Positions 27,877-38,222 of a stretch of DNA of 64,000 nt are shown here, one piece after another (position 1 is the stretch's first letter; the number at the start of each line of letters is the position of its first letter). The position numbers and the translations under genes are program-made. The stretch is from Scatophagus argus (lineage: Eukaryota > Chordata > Actinopteri > Scatophagidae): contig NC_058504.1 of the NCBI RefSeq assembly GCF_020382885.2, positions 8,422,519 to 8,486,518 of the forward strand, read 5' to 3'. The notes below the pieces were generated by a model, which saw only the letters and a program-made list of their open reading frames with translations, had not been told where the DNA came from and did no database searches.

Positions 27877-28186
27877 AAGTGCAGTCACATGCCGGCTGAG
27901 TGACACAAAGGGGAGACACAGAAATCTATAGGCAAAAGCAGAGCTGCATGTATCCCATGAGTTCAGTCGGGCTTTTTTTAGCTGTTGTCTGATAAACTTT
28001 CTCAGGGCAGCCTTACAGCATAACGAAGGGCCTCTCATACTAAGACCCTGCAATAGACTAAAAAGTCTTGTTATTTCTTAAAAAAAAGGGAAAACAAATA
28101 AGCACAGGACTCATATTATACACGGATATTTACACTGCGAGCAATAACTATAAAACACGCTCTGGAAAGATACTCAGCGGACTTAC

Positions 28187-28460
28187 TGTGGTGGAAGTTG
28201 TCATCAGCACAGCATATTCTCCGGCTTAATGCAGTCAGTCAGCGGGTGTCCTCATGAAACACGGCGACGTTAGAAAAACATTATTATCCCTTGTGCGAGT
28301 TGGGAGAGAAACGGCACATCCCCGTACAGTCACCGGTCAGTTTACCCTCCTGCTGCTTTCGTGTGCTTCCTGACACAAGGTTGCAGTTTTCTCCAACAGG
28401 GGCTGATGCGTGGGGAATTCCTAGCAGTCACATTTTCCTGGGAAATGATTGGCCCAGCAC
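28187..28460 (-). promoter_or_regulatory. Candidate elf4 non-coding first exon and promoter
   Basis: A minus-strand donor ACCACA/GTAAGTCC sits at 28187/28186 and could end a non-coding first exon of elf4. Just upstream lie a sequence matching the NF-kB consensus (GGGGAATTCC, 28412-28421) and a STAT6-type palindrome (TTCCTGGGAA, 28435-28444). Both would suit an immune-regulated ELF4 gene. No TATA box or start site can be fixed by eye, so exon limits are inferred. Confidence 0.35.
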
Positions 28461-29197
28461 CACAGTTTGGCTGCAGCCTGGCTGTAGTAAACCAGACTAA
28501 AGGAGTCAGGAGGACAGGCGTTTACAATAGACATCGAGGAACGAGGATGGACTACAAAACGTGAAGAAAAAAGTTGTTAAGTGTCCGCGCCATATCCTAA
28601 AAAGTAAACGGTGATCAATAAATGTTATATTGTTAATCCAAACCAGTATTATTTGCGCAGGTAATCTTCCAACCCAAAATAGCTATGGATGTTGCAAGGT
28701 AGCTACTAAACGACAATTAATGAGCTTTTCGGTTAATGTGCAGTAAATCGTTACGCGATCACAGGTGTGGCCTTACAATTTTGTCAACAGCTCTCAGTAC
28801 GATTTAGTCCAGTGAAATTGCGGTCGAAAAAATAATGTCGGTTGTATAAGCGAACTTTTGAATTTCCTTTGAGTCGAGTTTACTCTTCTGTACTACGGTA
28901 GACAGAGGACAGGGATATGTAAGTGGAAATGGGCATCTTCCGGGAATGTCCAAGCCCTTGACATAAGTGCAGCTGAGGATAACTCCTCAACGGGCGGGGT
29001 CTAAAATGTTCTCTGGAAATGATGACTGTACGTTAGGTTAAGAAATCTGTAGTAAATTACCTAGTCAGATGTAATTCATTCACCATTTGTCAATATTTAT
29101 TGCTTTCGAAATAGATAGAAAGTTGTATATTTGGTTGCAACCGTCGTCCTTGGTCTAACACGCATGCATATGCAATGTAGCCCAAAAAAAGATGTTG
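28461..29197. other. Intergenic interval between candidate elf4 promoter and tRNA-Glu
   Basis: No exon or recognisable repeat is seen. A TTTTTTT run at 29184-29190, read on the minus strand as T after complementing the plus-strand A run, is the likely Pol III terminator of the neighbouring tRNA gene. Confidence 0.4.
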
Positions 29198-29269
29198 TTC
29201 CCATACCGGGAGTCGAACCCGGGCCGCCTGGGTGAAAACCAGGAATCCTAACCGCTAGACCATATGGGA
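29198..29269 (-). tRNA. tRNA-Glu (anticodon TTC)
   Basis: The minus strand folds as a complete 72-nt tRNA. The 7-bp acceptor stem TCCCATA/TATGGGA pairs perfectly. A D-arm with TCTAGCGGTTAGGAT follows. The anticodon stem CCTGG/CCAGG closes a TTTTCAC loop with anticodon TTC. The T-arm CCGGGTTCGACTCCCGG gives a consensus B-box, and the discriminator base is A. There is no intron, and CCA is not encoded, as normal for eukaryotes. A T7 run 7 nt past the 3' end serves as Pol III terminator. The gene supplies tRNA for GAA (and wobble GAG) codons. It sits alone between elf4 and ube2a. Confidence 0.95.
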
Positions 29270-30005
29270 AGTGTGTGGGGATTTGCTGGAAGGACTCCTT
29301 CTTACATGGATATACCTTGATCATGAGTTATTTGTTTATGAGCTTTCCAACATTAACATTGAGAGCGACCTGTTAGATTAAGTAACTTGACTATCTGGTG
29401 GTCTTTCATTATTACGATATGTTAGCCATAAATACCTTTTATTAGTTACAGTCAGTAGTTATACACAAATTATTTAAACCTAAGTCAAACTTATTAAATA
29501 TGGATTGACTTTGTCGATAAATTTATTTTAAAAAGTAATTAGTGGGTGCAACAAGGAAAGGATAAAACCTTAAAAACTATGAGTCTTAACCGTATTCCGA
29601 ACAAACTAAATATGGCTGCCAAACATATGACGTAATTTAACTGGAATGATACAAGTGCATAGATGGGGTCTTCTCAGCAATATAAAAATACTCCACCTAT
29701 ATTTACAACGAGCTGAAACTGGTCCACAAAACAAAGACGGATAATCGAGAGCTTCATATTAAGTTATACTGTTAGTGAGTGATTGAGTGGCTATACAGCT
29801 GACCAATTTACAACTAGTCGACGTTAATGTCCTGTTTAAAGCGTAAGTGGTAGCGCCCAAAGCGGAGCTAGCCAACTATTTGACAAACTAGCAATCGTTG
29901 TCTAGCCAGCTAGGAGATAAAATAATACACCGATTAAAAAAATACATTTCTGTCGATTGAGCTGTTTTGGTGTGTGCTAAGGATCTAGGTTTCCGTGTAA
30001 ACAGT
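29270..30005 (+). promoter_or_regulatory. ube2a promoter and 5'UTR region
   Basis: About 0.74 kb between the tRNA gene and the ube2a start codon. No TATA box in a convincing position and no splice acceptor just before the ATG, so the 5'UTR is probably continuous with coding exon 1. The transcription start cannot be fixed by eye. Confidence 0.4.
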
Positions 30006-32415
30006 ATGTCAACTCCAGCAAGACGACGTTTAATGAGAGATTTTAAACGGTAAGCGAAAAAAACAACATAGGAACAACGTTGGCTGTAGCTAGCATTAGC
30101 AACATCCGAATAGCTTATTAGCATTAGCCAAAAACGGCATTCTAAACTACACTATTAATTAATAATACTAGTCAGTATATAAACAGTGGCGGCTTATTAT
30201 CGTCTATTTTGTCTTCAGTGAATGTAGCTTCCATTAATTCTGGACAGTATTAATCTATTAGCTATTAAGCTATTCACAGGTAAACATAATTGTTACCGTC
30301 AGGTAGCGCTGACACCAGCGTTAACAAAACAGCCAGGAGTAGAAAGTTAATGTTTCTCTTCGCTTTCGTACATGTAACAGTCAGGTAACATGATCGTAAG
30401 CGATGTTACATACGATTTATTTATCACATGTAACTGTTGAATCCGAAATAGTTCAGCGATAATGGTGCTGTTTGTATGTGATTTCTGTTGGCTGTATTTG
30501 AAACTGGTTATTGGGGATACAGTTCAAGTCACTGACAGCCAGATGAAACGTTTGGGTGCATCTGCACTGTCCAAATACACAGTGATCAAGAGAGCTCCTA
30601 TCCCCGGGCCTTGATAGATCACTATCTAAGCTTGAGGATAAACAGCCATCTGCCATGCAGTCTCTAAAACCTTGAAGACAATCAGCTCAGTCGACATGAC
30701 ACATGGTTTCTTATCCCTGATCTATAGTTGCCTCCAACAAACCAGTACTGATGGTCACAGAGTCCAAGACCAAATCCTGATTGGTCCATTGTCCAAATCA
30801 TTCATCTCAGTATATTTTTGATCACATAAACTCTAATAATCATTCCTTAGGATGTAGTTGTATTAATCAAGCAGGAAAGGGCATTGTTAATTTTAATCTG
30901 GGTAGAATATTTCTGTAATGGCAGCTCAGAGTAGTTTACTGCTTTACCATATTGTTACAGTTTGACTGACTGCTTAATATGCCAAAAACAGATCCAGATA
31001 AATAATTAGTATTATAACAATGTATCACCCACCTGTAAATCATGGTGAAGTGTTGTCATTAAGGTATCTGTAAGCACGGATACAACTTATACATGGGCTG
31101 CATAATACAGTATGCCTGGTCATAATGATTTAGACTTGGTTGTGTTGTGCTCAGCTTTATTACACTTGTGATTTTCCTGAATCTGTTAGGCTGCAAGAGG
31201 ATCCTCCAGCTGGAGTTAGTGGGGCCCCATCAGAAAACAATATCATGGTATGGAATGCTGTCATTTTTGGGTAAGTTAAGTTGAAAAAGTATTCACTACT
31301 TGTTTATGAACAGAATATGTGATAAAGCTGTAGGTCACATTAGCAGGTTTTGTGAGGGTTTCAGATGATAATTCTAAGTTGATATGATATATAACCTATG
31401 TGTTACCTTTTTTCAGCCCAGAGGGAACACCTTTTGAAGATGGTAAGTTGTTTCTAAAGCTTTACTTTGTTTCCAAACTACTACTATTGACGAGGTCAGA
31501 TTAAGTTTTACTTGTTTGACTATGGAGCAAATTTAGTGGTTTTAATCTAGAAATTACTGCACTGGATTACAGATGTTTAACTTCAGAGTTGAGCACTCCA
31601 CTGTCTTCCTCAGCATCAGTGGATCATGAAAATAATTGTTATAAATTCAGTTCTTAGGAGCTTTTATTTTATGGGCAGCATTTCACAACAGGAATTGGTT
31701 GCTGATCACTAAGTTGGCAGCTGAGTTACAAAAATTATTTAGTTTAGTTTGATTTTTGAGTGTCATACCAACATCAGCAAAGTCTGAGAGACTACTGTAA
31801 TGCACTGTCTGCAGTAAATGCATTTCCCTTAACACTATGCTGTCACTTCTTACTCTCAGGAACCTTCAAACTTACCATTGAATTCACAGAGGAATATCCA
31901 AATAAACCTCCAACAGTGCGATTTGTCTCCAAAATGTTTCATCCAAATGGTATGTACTTCACTGCCAGAGTGGGTAATTGCAACATTTTCAGTGTCATTT
32001 CAGTTGTAGCTTTTGATAGTGCTGTATTTATCCTTTATTTATTCCTAAAGAATTGACTTGTTTTATGTATCATCCATCTAAAAATATCTTTGTATTCTGT
32101 ATGCTCTTTTGCAGTGTATGCCGATGGCAGCATATGCTTAGATATACTTCAGAATCGTTGGAGTCCAACCTATGATGTTTCTTCAATCTTAACTTCAATA
32201 CAGGTAATCTAACAAAAATTCTCAAGCAAGTGTCAAGCTTGAGATTTTATGACAAACCTAACACACTGACATTGTTGTGTATGCAGTCTTTACTGGATGA
32301 GCCAAACCCAAACAGTCCAGCCAACAGCCAAGCAGCCCAGCTGTACCAGGAAAACAAGCGGGAGTACGAGAAGAGGGTTTCTGCCATTGTTGAACAGAGT
32401 TGGCGTGACTGTTGA
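30006..32415 (+). CDS. ube2a: Ubiquitin-conjugating enzyme E2 A (RAD6 homologue)
   Basis: Six coding exons: 30006-30049, 31190-31270, 31417-31442, 31860-31949, 32115-32203 and 32287-32415, all with GT/AG borders. They sum to 459 nt and 152 residues, exactly the family length. The product starts [15 protein letters not shown] and ends EQSWRDC; the RDC end, and valine rather than glutamine in the NNIMVWNA segment, mark UBE2A rather than UBE2B. The catalytic cysteine is in [11 protein letters not shown] (Cys88, exon 5), and the HPN motif is split by the exon 4/5 junction. UBE2A transfers ubiquitin with RAD18 to PCNA Lys164 and with RNF20/40 to histone H2B, acting in the nucleus in DNA-damage tolerance and chromatin regulation. 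It converges on nkrf, the same neighbour as in human Xq24. Confidence 0.97.
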
Positions 32416-33345
32416 CCCATGTTATAGTTCATCTATGAACAGTGTCCAGCCCTGAATCAAGAAACCACAGATCAAGAAAACCGATCTCACAGAAATTAAA
32501 ATGACACATCTTAAAATTCTTCGCAGTATATTTGTCCCATAACTGTTGCTAAGTTTGTATGCTGTTGTGTTGTGGCATTCACTCCTGCTGAATGCTGTTG
32601 TTGGGCAATTGCGTCTGTTTGTTAAAGTTAATGTACCTTGTTATATCTGGGTTACTTGCTACATGCCCCAACGTTTTTTTTCTTTCTTTTTTCTAAAAAG
32701 GCAATAATCAGTCTCTCAGTTGTCACTTTTCTACCTGTTTATTTATACAAGAAGTAAACTGGCTGGATGATACAGTGGCCGCTAATTAGAAGTGCTTGCT
32801 GTGTGGTTTGCTGTGTACGTACAGACAGTTCATATCTACAAAAACAAAGCTGTTCATGGGTGTTTCTCCTTCTGGTTCAGTGGCCTCTCTCCTTTTGGTT
32901 ATGTTTTTTCGGCCTTTTGAAAGCTTATCAGAGGGTTAGAAGAACTGACCTGGCATGGACATCCATCTCTCCAGTAAGTTGTGAACTCAACAGATGCCTT
33001 TAGATTATTTTTTTTTCTCAAATGTACCTCTAAAACCATGCCTTTTGATTTTAAAAATATTCAACATAATGGCAAATGTATCCACATCATCCCTCTTCAA
33101 CACAGGAACAAGACATTTAGTTCCCTTTTGGGGAACTTCAGTTTGTTTCATAATGCTGATTTTCAAAGGCTGTGTGACAACATTTCTATGCTATTTTACA
33201 ATCTTACAAATCAGCTATCATAGGCTGATTATACTGTTTAAAACAGGATGGTGTCTCTTTTCAGATTATAAAACTTTGCACTTGTAACCCATGTAACAAA
33301 CTGTACATTTTCTTGTAAATAAAATAAGTATAATCAGACGTCTTT
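32416..33345 (+). other. ube2a: ube2a 3'UTR
   Basis: Runs from the TGA stop to just past the AATAAA signal at 33318-33323, giving a 3'UTR near 0.9 kb. It is AT-rich, with no intact coding frame of interest. Confidence 0.6.
33318..33323 (+). promoter_or_regulatory. ube2a polyadenylation signal
   Basis: AATAAA in TTGTAAATAAAATAAG, about 0.9 kb past the stop codon and the last good signal before the convergent nkrf 3' end. Confidence 0.65.
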
Positions 33346-33995
33346 CTTGATTTGTACAAAAATGTCATTCTTAATCAAATTCAGCCTGATGAGGTTTATC
33401 AGTTTTAATTTATTCAGTTATTACAGCTGTGAGAACAAGCAGACAAGTTAACTGCACTCACATAAACCAACACATCAGACATTTAACAAAGATCACAGCT
33501 TCGATTTTCTGATCATGGATGTTGCTTGTACATGGAAATAATTTCAAGGTGTTAAAAGCAAACAACACTGCATGTATTGCTGAATAGAAATGTATCACTA
33601 CAGTGAGACAAGTATACAGCTACAGTTTCATGTCAATGCATCTAATCCTTTTCAGTCAACTGACTATAATGTTCACAAGCAGTGAAAACCTGCATTTTCT
33701 GCAAGTTTCCTGAAATAGACACTAAACAAAAAGTGAATTACCTTGACAAACACCTCATACAAGCCTTTTTTTTTTAAAAAAAAAAAAAGAAAATCCTGAA
33801 ATAACTGTAGCATCATCAGGACCTGATACCATACAGCACTGAAAACAAGCTTGTGTGCAAGTGAAACAAATATAGGATGTGGAATGGCAGGTGACAAAAA
33901 AGACAAATTACTCATCCTAAAGCCCCTGCTAAAGCTAAATACATTTTCATGGCAAAGGAATGCAGAAACCACAGGTGATATCTGAAGGATTCTCA

Positions 33996-34001
33996 TTTAT
34001 T
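33996..34001 (-). promoter_or_regulatory. nkrf polyadenylation signal
   Basis: On the minus strand TTAATAAATG gives AATAAA about 0.13 kb past the nkrf stop codon. This leaves roughly 0.65 kb between the ube2a and nkrf signals. Weaker or later signals exist near 33.4 kb. Confidence 0.55.
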
Positions 34002-34134
34002 AACATTGTACATTTGGCCCACACAAGTATAAACACAGCAGTTACACTTGAGTGTGATTTGTTAAGTCCAAGCTGATGACAATTCTGTCTTTTTTCTTAT
34101 TTTTTTTTTTTTTCAATTTTCCTCTGCATGCAAA

Positions 34135-37100
34135 TTAGTGAGAAGCCTGAGGTTTCACAAGCTCATATCGTCCCACCTGTCCTTCTTGTAAAAGCTGACC
34201 AATGAGCTGGTCTTTGTGTACTCTGCGACTCACAACAAGGAAACGTTGCCGTCCCTGACCGTATGACTTGCTTCGTAGGCCGTATTTCTGAGATATCTGG
34301 TGGATCTGCTTGCGTTCATCATTGGTGAGGTCAGTGGAGAAGCGAAGATCATCCTGGCGGTCTGAACTGGCATAGTTACGAATAATGTCCTCGATATCAC
34401 GTTTGCTGAGCTGATTTCCAGTTTTATCCGTGTCCATACCCAGCCCTTCTCTGGAGAACTGCTCCTTCACTCTGATTGGTTCTGCGATACCTTCCCCATC
34501 TCGCCCCAGACCACCTCCTTTCCAGCCCATCTTGCGGAGCAGCTGGTTTCCGATGTTATCTTCCTTAATCTCCTGCTTTGTGGCTTCTTCACCGGAGCGA
34601 GCCAAGATCTGGGATCGGGATATGGCGTCGTTGTGACCCTCCTTTCTTAGATTGGATTTGACCACAGCCTGCGTCTGTCTCAAGGTAGCCAAGGCCTCCT
34701 TTGCTGCAATGTGTTTCACTATTTTCTTGGGGCCAATTCCGGCAGCCACATATTGTCCTTCCAAGTAAACTTCACACCTCCAGCGATGATCAGGCAGGAC
34801 TGTGAACTTGTAATCAGCGGTCACTTTGTTAAACTGAGCTGTGTCATTAATGATACAGATTGCATTGTCAGAATTTTCCAAGATAACCAACTCGCTCAGA
34901 TGCTTCTTTTTGCCTTCCTGTTGTCCAAAGCGTCCACCACAGTCTGACTGATTACTTCCTCTGGCATATTGTGACTGTTGTTGTTGCTGCTGCTGCAGCT
35001 GTTGTTGTTGCTGTTGTTGTGCCTGGTTCATGCGAAGTTTCCTCACAGCCTCTTCAGCTGCTGCATGTTTTGCGTTCTTTTTAGTGCCTGTTGCCTGCGC
35101 CACCAGTTCATCCTGCAGGAAAACACTGCACAACCAGGCACTGCTGTTGGGGAGCAAGTCGAACTTGTAGTCTATTTTCATGCGATTAAATGCTGCAGAA
35201 TTGTTGAGTATGCAGATGGCGTCGTGAGCATTGTCCATAACAACGAACTCTGTCCAATGCTTCCTTTTATCTGGCTCGTATTGGCCCTTAGAGCTGGGCG
35301 TTGGTTTATCCTCTGGGTTGCGAAGTGCAGGTAAAAAGGCTGGGGTTGGGCTGTGCATCTGGCACACAACTATGTCATTGACTACTGAGTGTTTGTATTT
35401 GCGCTGCACCACACGAACCTCAACTGCTTTCAAGAAGAGTTTTACAGCCTGCTCAGAGGCACGGTCCCTTGCCCCATTTTTACTCCCAGAGTATCCAGTA
35501 GCAAGATACACACCCTGACATCTCAGTTCACAGGCATAACCATCTGTTGGTACTTTCCTGTTTTTAGGTAGGTCAGCCTGAGGAATATCCTTCAAGTTGA
35601 CATAAATATATTCGGGGTTAGTCTTGCAGGCCTGAATGCTACGGCTCAACATGAAATTATAGTTTGGTGAATCACTTCCAGTCACAAACATCGGATCTCT
35701 AAAAGCAACAGCCAATGCAGACGCTACATTGGCAATCAACCTTTGTTTCTCATCAAGTGTTGACTGAGAAACAGGGAGAGGCTGTGATGAAGACTGAGAA
35801 GTGGTGGGGCTGCTCCTGCCTGGGCTGTTGTACACTCTGCAAAATGGCCGGCTTGATGACGGCCGATCCTGATGACTGTACCCCAAACCCTGGCGTCCCG
35901 AATCCCTGCCTCCTGTTCTGGTCCCTCCCACATAGCCATTATATCTGTGAGGCTGGGAATAGGAATCTGAATTCCGAGAGCTGTGTGCTTCATACTTGTT
36001 CATGTAGTCCTGCTGTGTTTTAACCATGAAGTTTGAAGTGCACCCTCGGCCTCCATATCCCAGCCCACTTGTACTACCTGAAAAAATTTCTCTGTCTCTG
36101 TCTCTATCTCTATGGGAACCCCAAGAGTCAGAGCTGTACGATGGCACTCTGTCAAAAGCAGGCCTCAAGGAGGAGGAGCCCTGTGCTCTGCTGATGCTGC
36201 TGTGGACAGGGTGTTCAGAGTCCCGCTGTCTCACACTGTACAATTCACTCCTCCTGCGCTCCTTATCATTCTCCTTCTCATCAGTGCCACTTCCTCCACT
36301 GCTCCCACCACTGACAAAGTGTACAGGCTCAAATCGAGGTCTGGAACCAAATTTTGACACAGGCATTTTCCTCATGGGCTCGTCTCCTGAAATAATATAA
36401 CACACAGAACCAGAGAGATTGTCTGATTTGACTTAAGACACTTGCAGATGGATCAATTCTCATCTCAGACAGGCACAACAAGGTGATTGTGATAAACATT
36501 CTGTGAAACTGGTTTGAAAGTGTGATTTCATTCATTTCTAGGATATTGTGGCAGGACTTGATGGTCAAGTTTCTGAAGCAGGCAGGTCAATTTACAGAGG
36601 TAGAGAAACATGTTACAAGTGTTGGTGATTGATGGTGATGTGTGGAATTTATGTGTAGTAAATTCTTAGGGCATCTGGACTTAGGTTTCTTGAAGACGTT
36701 TCACCTCTCATCCAGGAAGCTTCTTGAGTTCTAAATTTTGGTAAATCCCTGAAGTGGGTCGTTACATCCACCTGGGAGAGGTGTTGAGGTAACGACCCAC
36801 TTCAGGCATGAGCCTATAGGCTTACAGCTCCCTTTTGTTTAGGCATTCCCACAGAGATTAAATATTCTGCACTCCTCACCAAAATTTAGAACTGAAGAAG
36901 CTTCTTGGATGAGAAGCAAAATGTCTTCAAGAAACCTAACAAGTCCAGATGCCCTAAGAATTTACTACACAGACCAAAACCTGGATGACGGAGAACCTTC
37001 ACCGACATGTCTGGAATTTAGTTATTGTCAACAAATCCCATGAAAAAGCAAACAATCCACTGATCCAACTAACAAGTTGTTCTTTGTGACCATTTTCTTC

Positions 37101-38190
37101 ATTATGATGAACAACACGGGCACTTTATCAGTAGCAGTCAATCCCACCAGCTTGCTGTCTCAGGCGGACATGTGGGAGTGTCATAATTCCCTCAATTGAG
37201 AGAACACACACACTACAGTCAAAAAGTAACATTATTTTTATTTTGTAAATGTCTGACATTTGCACCTAATGGCACTATTTTCCTGCTTCTTTAAAACTAG
37301 TCTAGTTTCCTCATTTGTTTGGCGGAAGAGTTTTGGATAAATGATGCTTTGTGGTGAAATCATCTCTTATTTCTGGGTAACTGGAGGTTCTATCTCTTCT
37401 AGTTCCTGGTGTGAGAGCACTTTAATACTGAAACAATTACCTCTTATTGTATTGCTGCTATATGGATAAAATTGTGAAGCTGTGTGGAATTCTTGTGGCC
37501 ACTTAAAATACGTAAGAAGATTATTATCGATACTGATGACCAACCGGTCTGAACGCCACCGCAGCACGATGTCGGGTTCTCCAGCAGTTGATTCTGTTTC
37601 AGCTTTTTTGTCTTTTGTTTCCCCAAATGAAATAGTGCCTAATTGTTAAAGGAAACTGCCCAACTTTCAAAATGAATACATAAATAAGTTTCTCCAGTAG
37701 GAATAACTTCGCCTGGCCCAGGAGCAGGAGAGGCTAAGTATGGAAAGACAGACAAGCACCCAAGATTTTGGTCTGTTGAAGGGATTTGTTGACAACAAAA
37801 ATATGGCATATCAACAGCCTCATTTTTCAACATTGAAAAGAGTTGCAATTTTGCTGCAACCCCAAGACCCCAAAATGCACTTCTTGACTCATGTTTACTG
37901 CTTCTGTTCATGAGTCCGCCAATGTTTGCATTCCCCAAAACTGGTGGATCAACCTTTCACACATTCAGTGAACTTTCCATGTGTCTGCATGTAGTTATAA
38001 AAATAGCCTCTAGAGTATTTTGTGGCATATTTATACATGAAAATGCAATGTAACCATACAGTAAAGAAAGTTTTAAATACAACCAATTTCAAGACTCACT
38101 GCCATCAGAAGAAGTATGTCTCTTTTTTGCTTGAGAACTAGGACTTGGGTCAAAGGAGGGCATTTCGCCAGTGCAAGTCCCTTCTGCCAT
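34135..38190 (-). CDS. nkrf: NF-kappa-B-repressing factor
   Basis: Two coding exons on the minus strand: 38100-38190 (30 codons plus 1 nt, starting MAEGTCTGEMPSFD, like MAEGIDIGEMPSYD of mammalian NKRF) and 34135-36386. Donor GGCA/GTGAGT and acceptor TTTCAG/GAGAC join in frame to give 780 residues. Approximate domains: KFGSRPRFEPVHFV motif (37-54); XRN2-binding XTBD (about 241-299, with SIQACKTNPEYIY); three dsRNA-binding-like repeats (about 310-350, 400-480 and 520-600); G-patch (about 639-684, QLLRKMGWKGGGLG); R3H (about 690-754, DERKQIHQISQKYGL). NKRF is nucleolar, recruits XRN2 and DHX15 for rRNA processing, and represses NF-kB target promoters. Residues 485-503 form a glutamine tract that I do not recall in mammalian NKRF. 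A long Ser/Gly/Arg-rich segment precedes the XTBD. The start at the in-exon ATG is chosen by similarity. Confidence 0.95.
36653..36970. repeat. Nested inverted-repeat element in nkrf intron
   Basis: Outer arms 36653-36742 and 36878-36970 are about 90 nt long and largely complementary (GTGTAGTAAATTCTTAGGGC against GCCCTAAGAATTTACTACAC). Inside them a second, perfect 18-bp pair lies at 36748-36765 and 36789-36806 (CCTGAAGTGGGTCGTTAC and complement). The CTTGAAGACGTTTCACCTCT motif occurs in many fish genomes. No coding region is present. It may be a palindromic DNA transposon or the terminal part of a retroelement; I cannot name the family. Confidence 0.7.
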
Positions 38191-38207
38191 CACCAGCACT
38201 GTCCAAA

Positions 38208-38222
38208 TCAAATCCAGGCCAT
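38208..38222 (-). other. Short upstream ORF before nkrf start
   Basis: In the same presumptive transcript, ATG at 38222-38220 opens a four-codon frame (M-A-W-I) ending in TGA at 38210-38208, 17 nt before the nkrf ATG. It would matter only if the 5'UTR includes this stretch; an AG at 38228-38227 could be a splice acceptor placing it in the same exon. Confidence 0.4.

Larger units (their letters stand above)
2708..28186 (-). other. Long gene-free stretch, probable elf4 intron 1
   Basis: About 25 kb without a recognisable coding exon on either strand. The longest open frame (7308-7928, plus) has no family resemblance and low-complexity composition. The stretch contains microsatellites, poly-A/T runs, a tRNA-derived SINE near 5.6 kb, a Tc1-type transposon remnant near 14.8-15.3 kb, an inverted-repeat element near 12.9-13.3 kb and other dispersed repeats listed separately. 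It is assigned to elf4 because the acceptor at 2709-2708 needs an upstream exon and a good donor with promoter-like motifs occurs near 28.2 kb. Alternative first exons inside it cannot be excluded; GTAAGT-type donors also occur near 19.4 kb on the minus strand. Confidence 0.4.

Noticed and set aside
27811-28053. Open frame with valine/cysteine run (minus)
   Set aside because: Produced by the AC and CCA microsatellite.
31760-32056. 98-codon frame reading through ube2a exon 4 into the intron
   Set aside because: The exon has consensus borders; the extra residues are intron translation and would drop the catalytic cysteine.
34978-36400. Plus-strand open frames inside nkrf (up to 124 codons)
   Set aside because: They are antisense shadows of the long conserved nkrf frame; leucine-rich tracts arise from complementing the glutamine codons.
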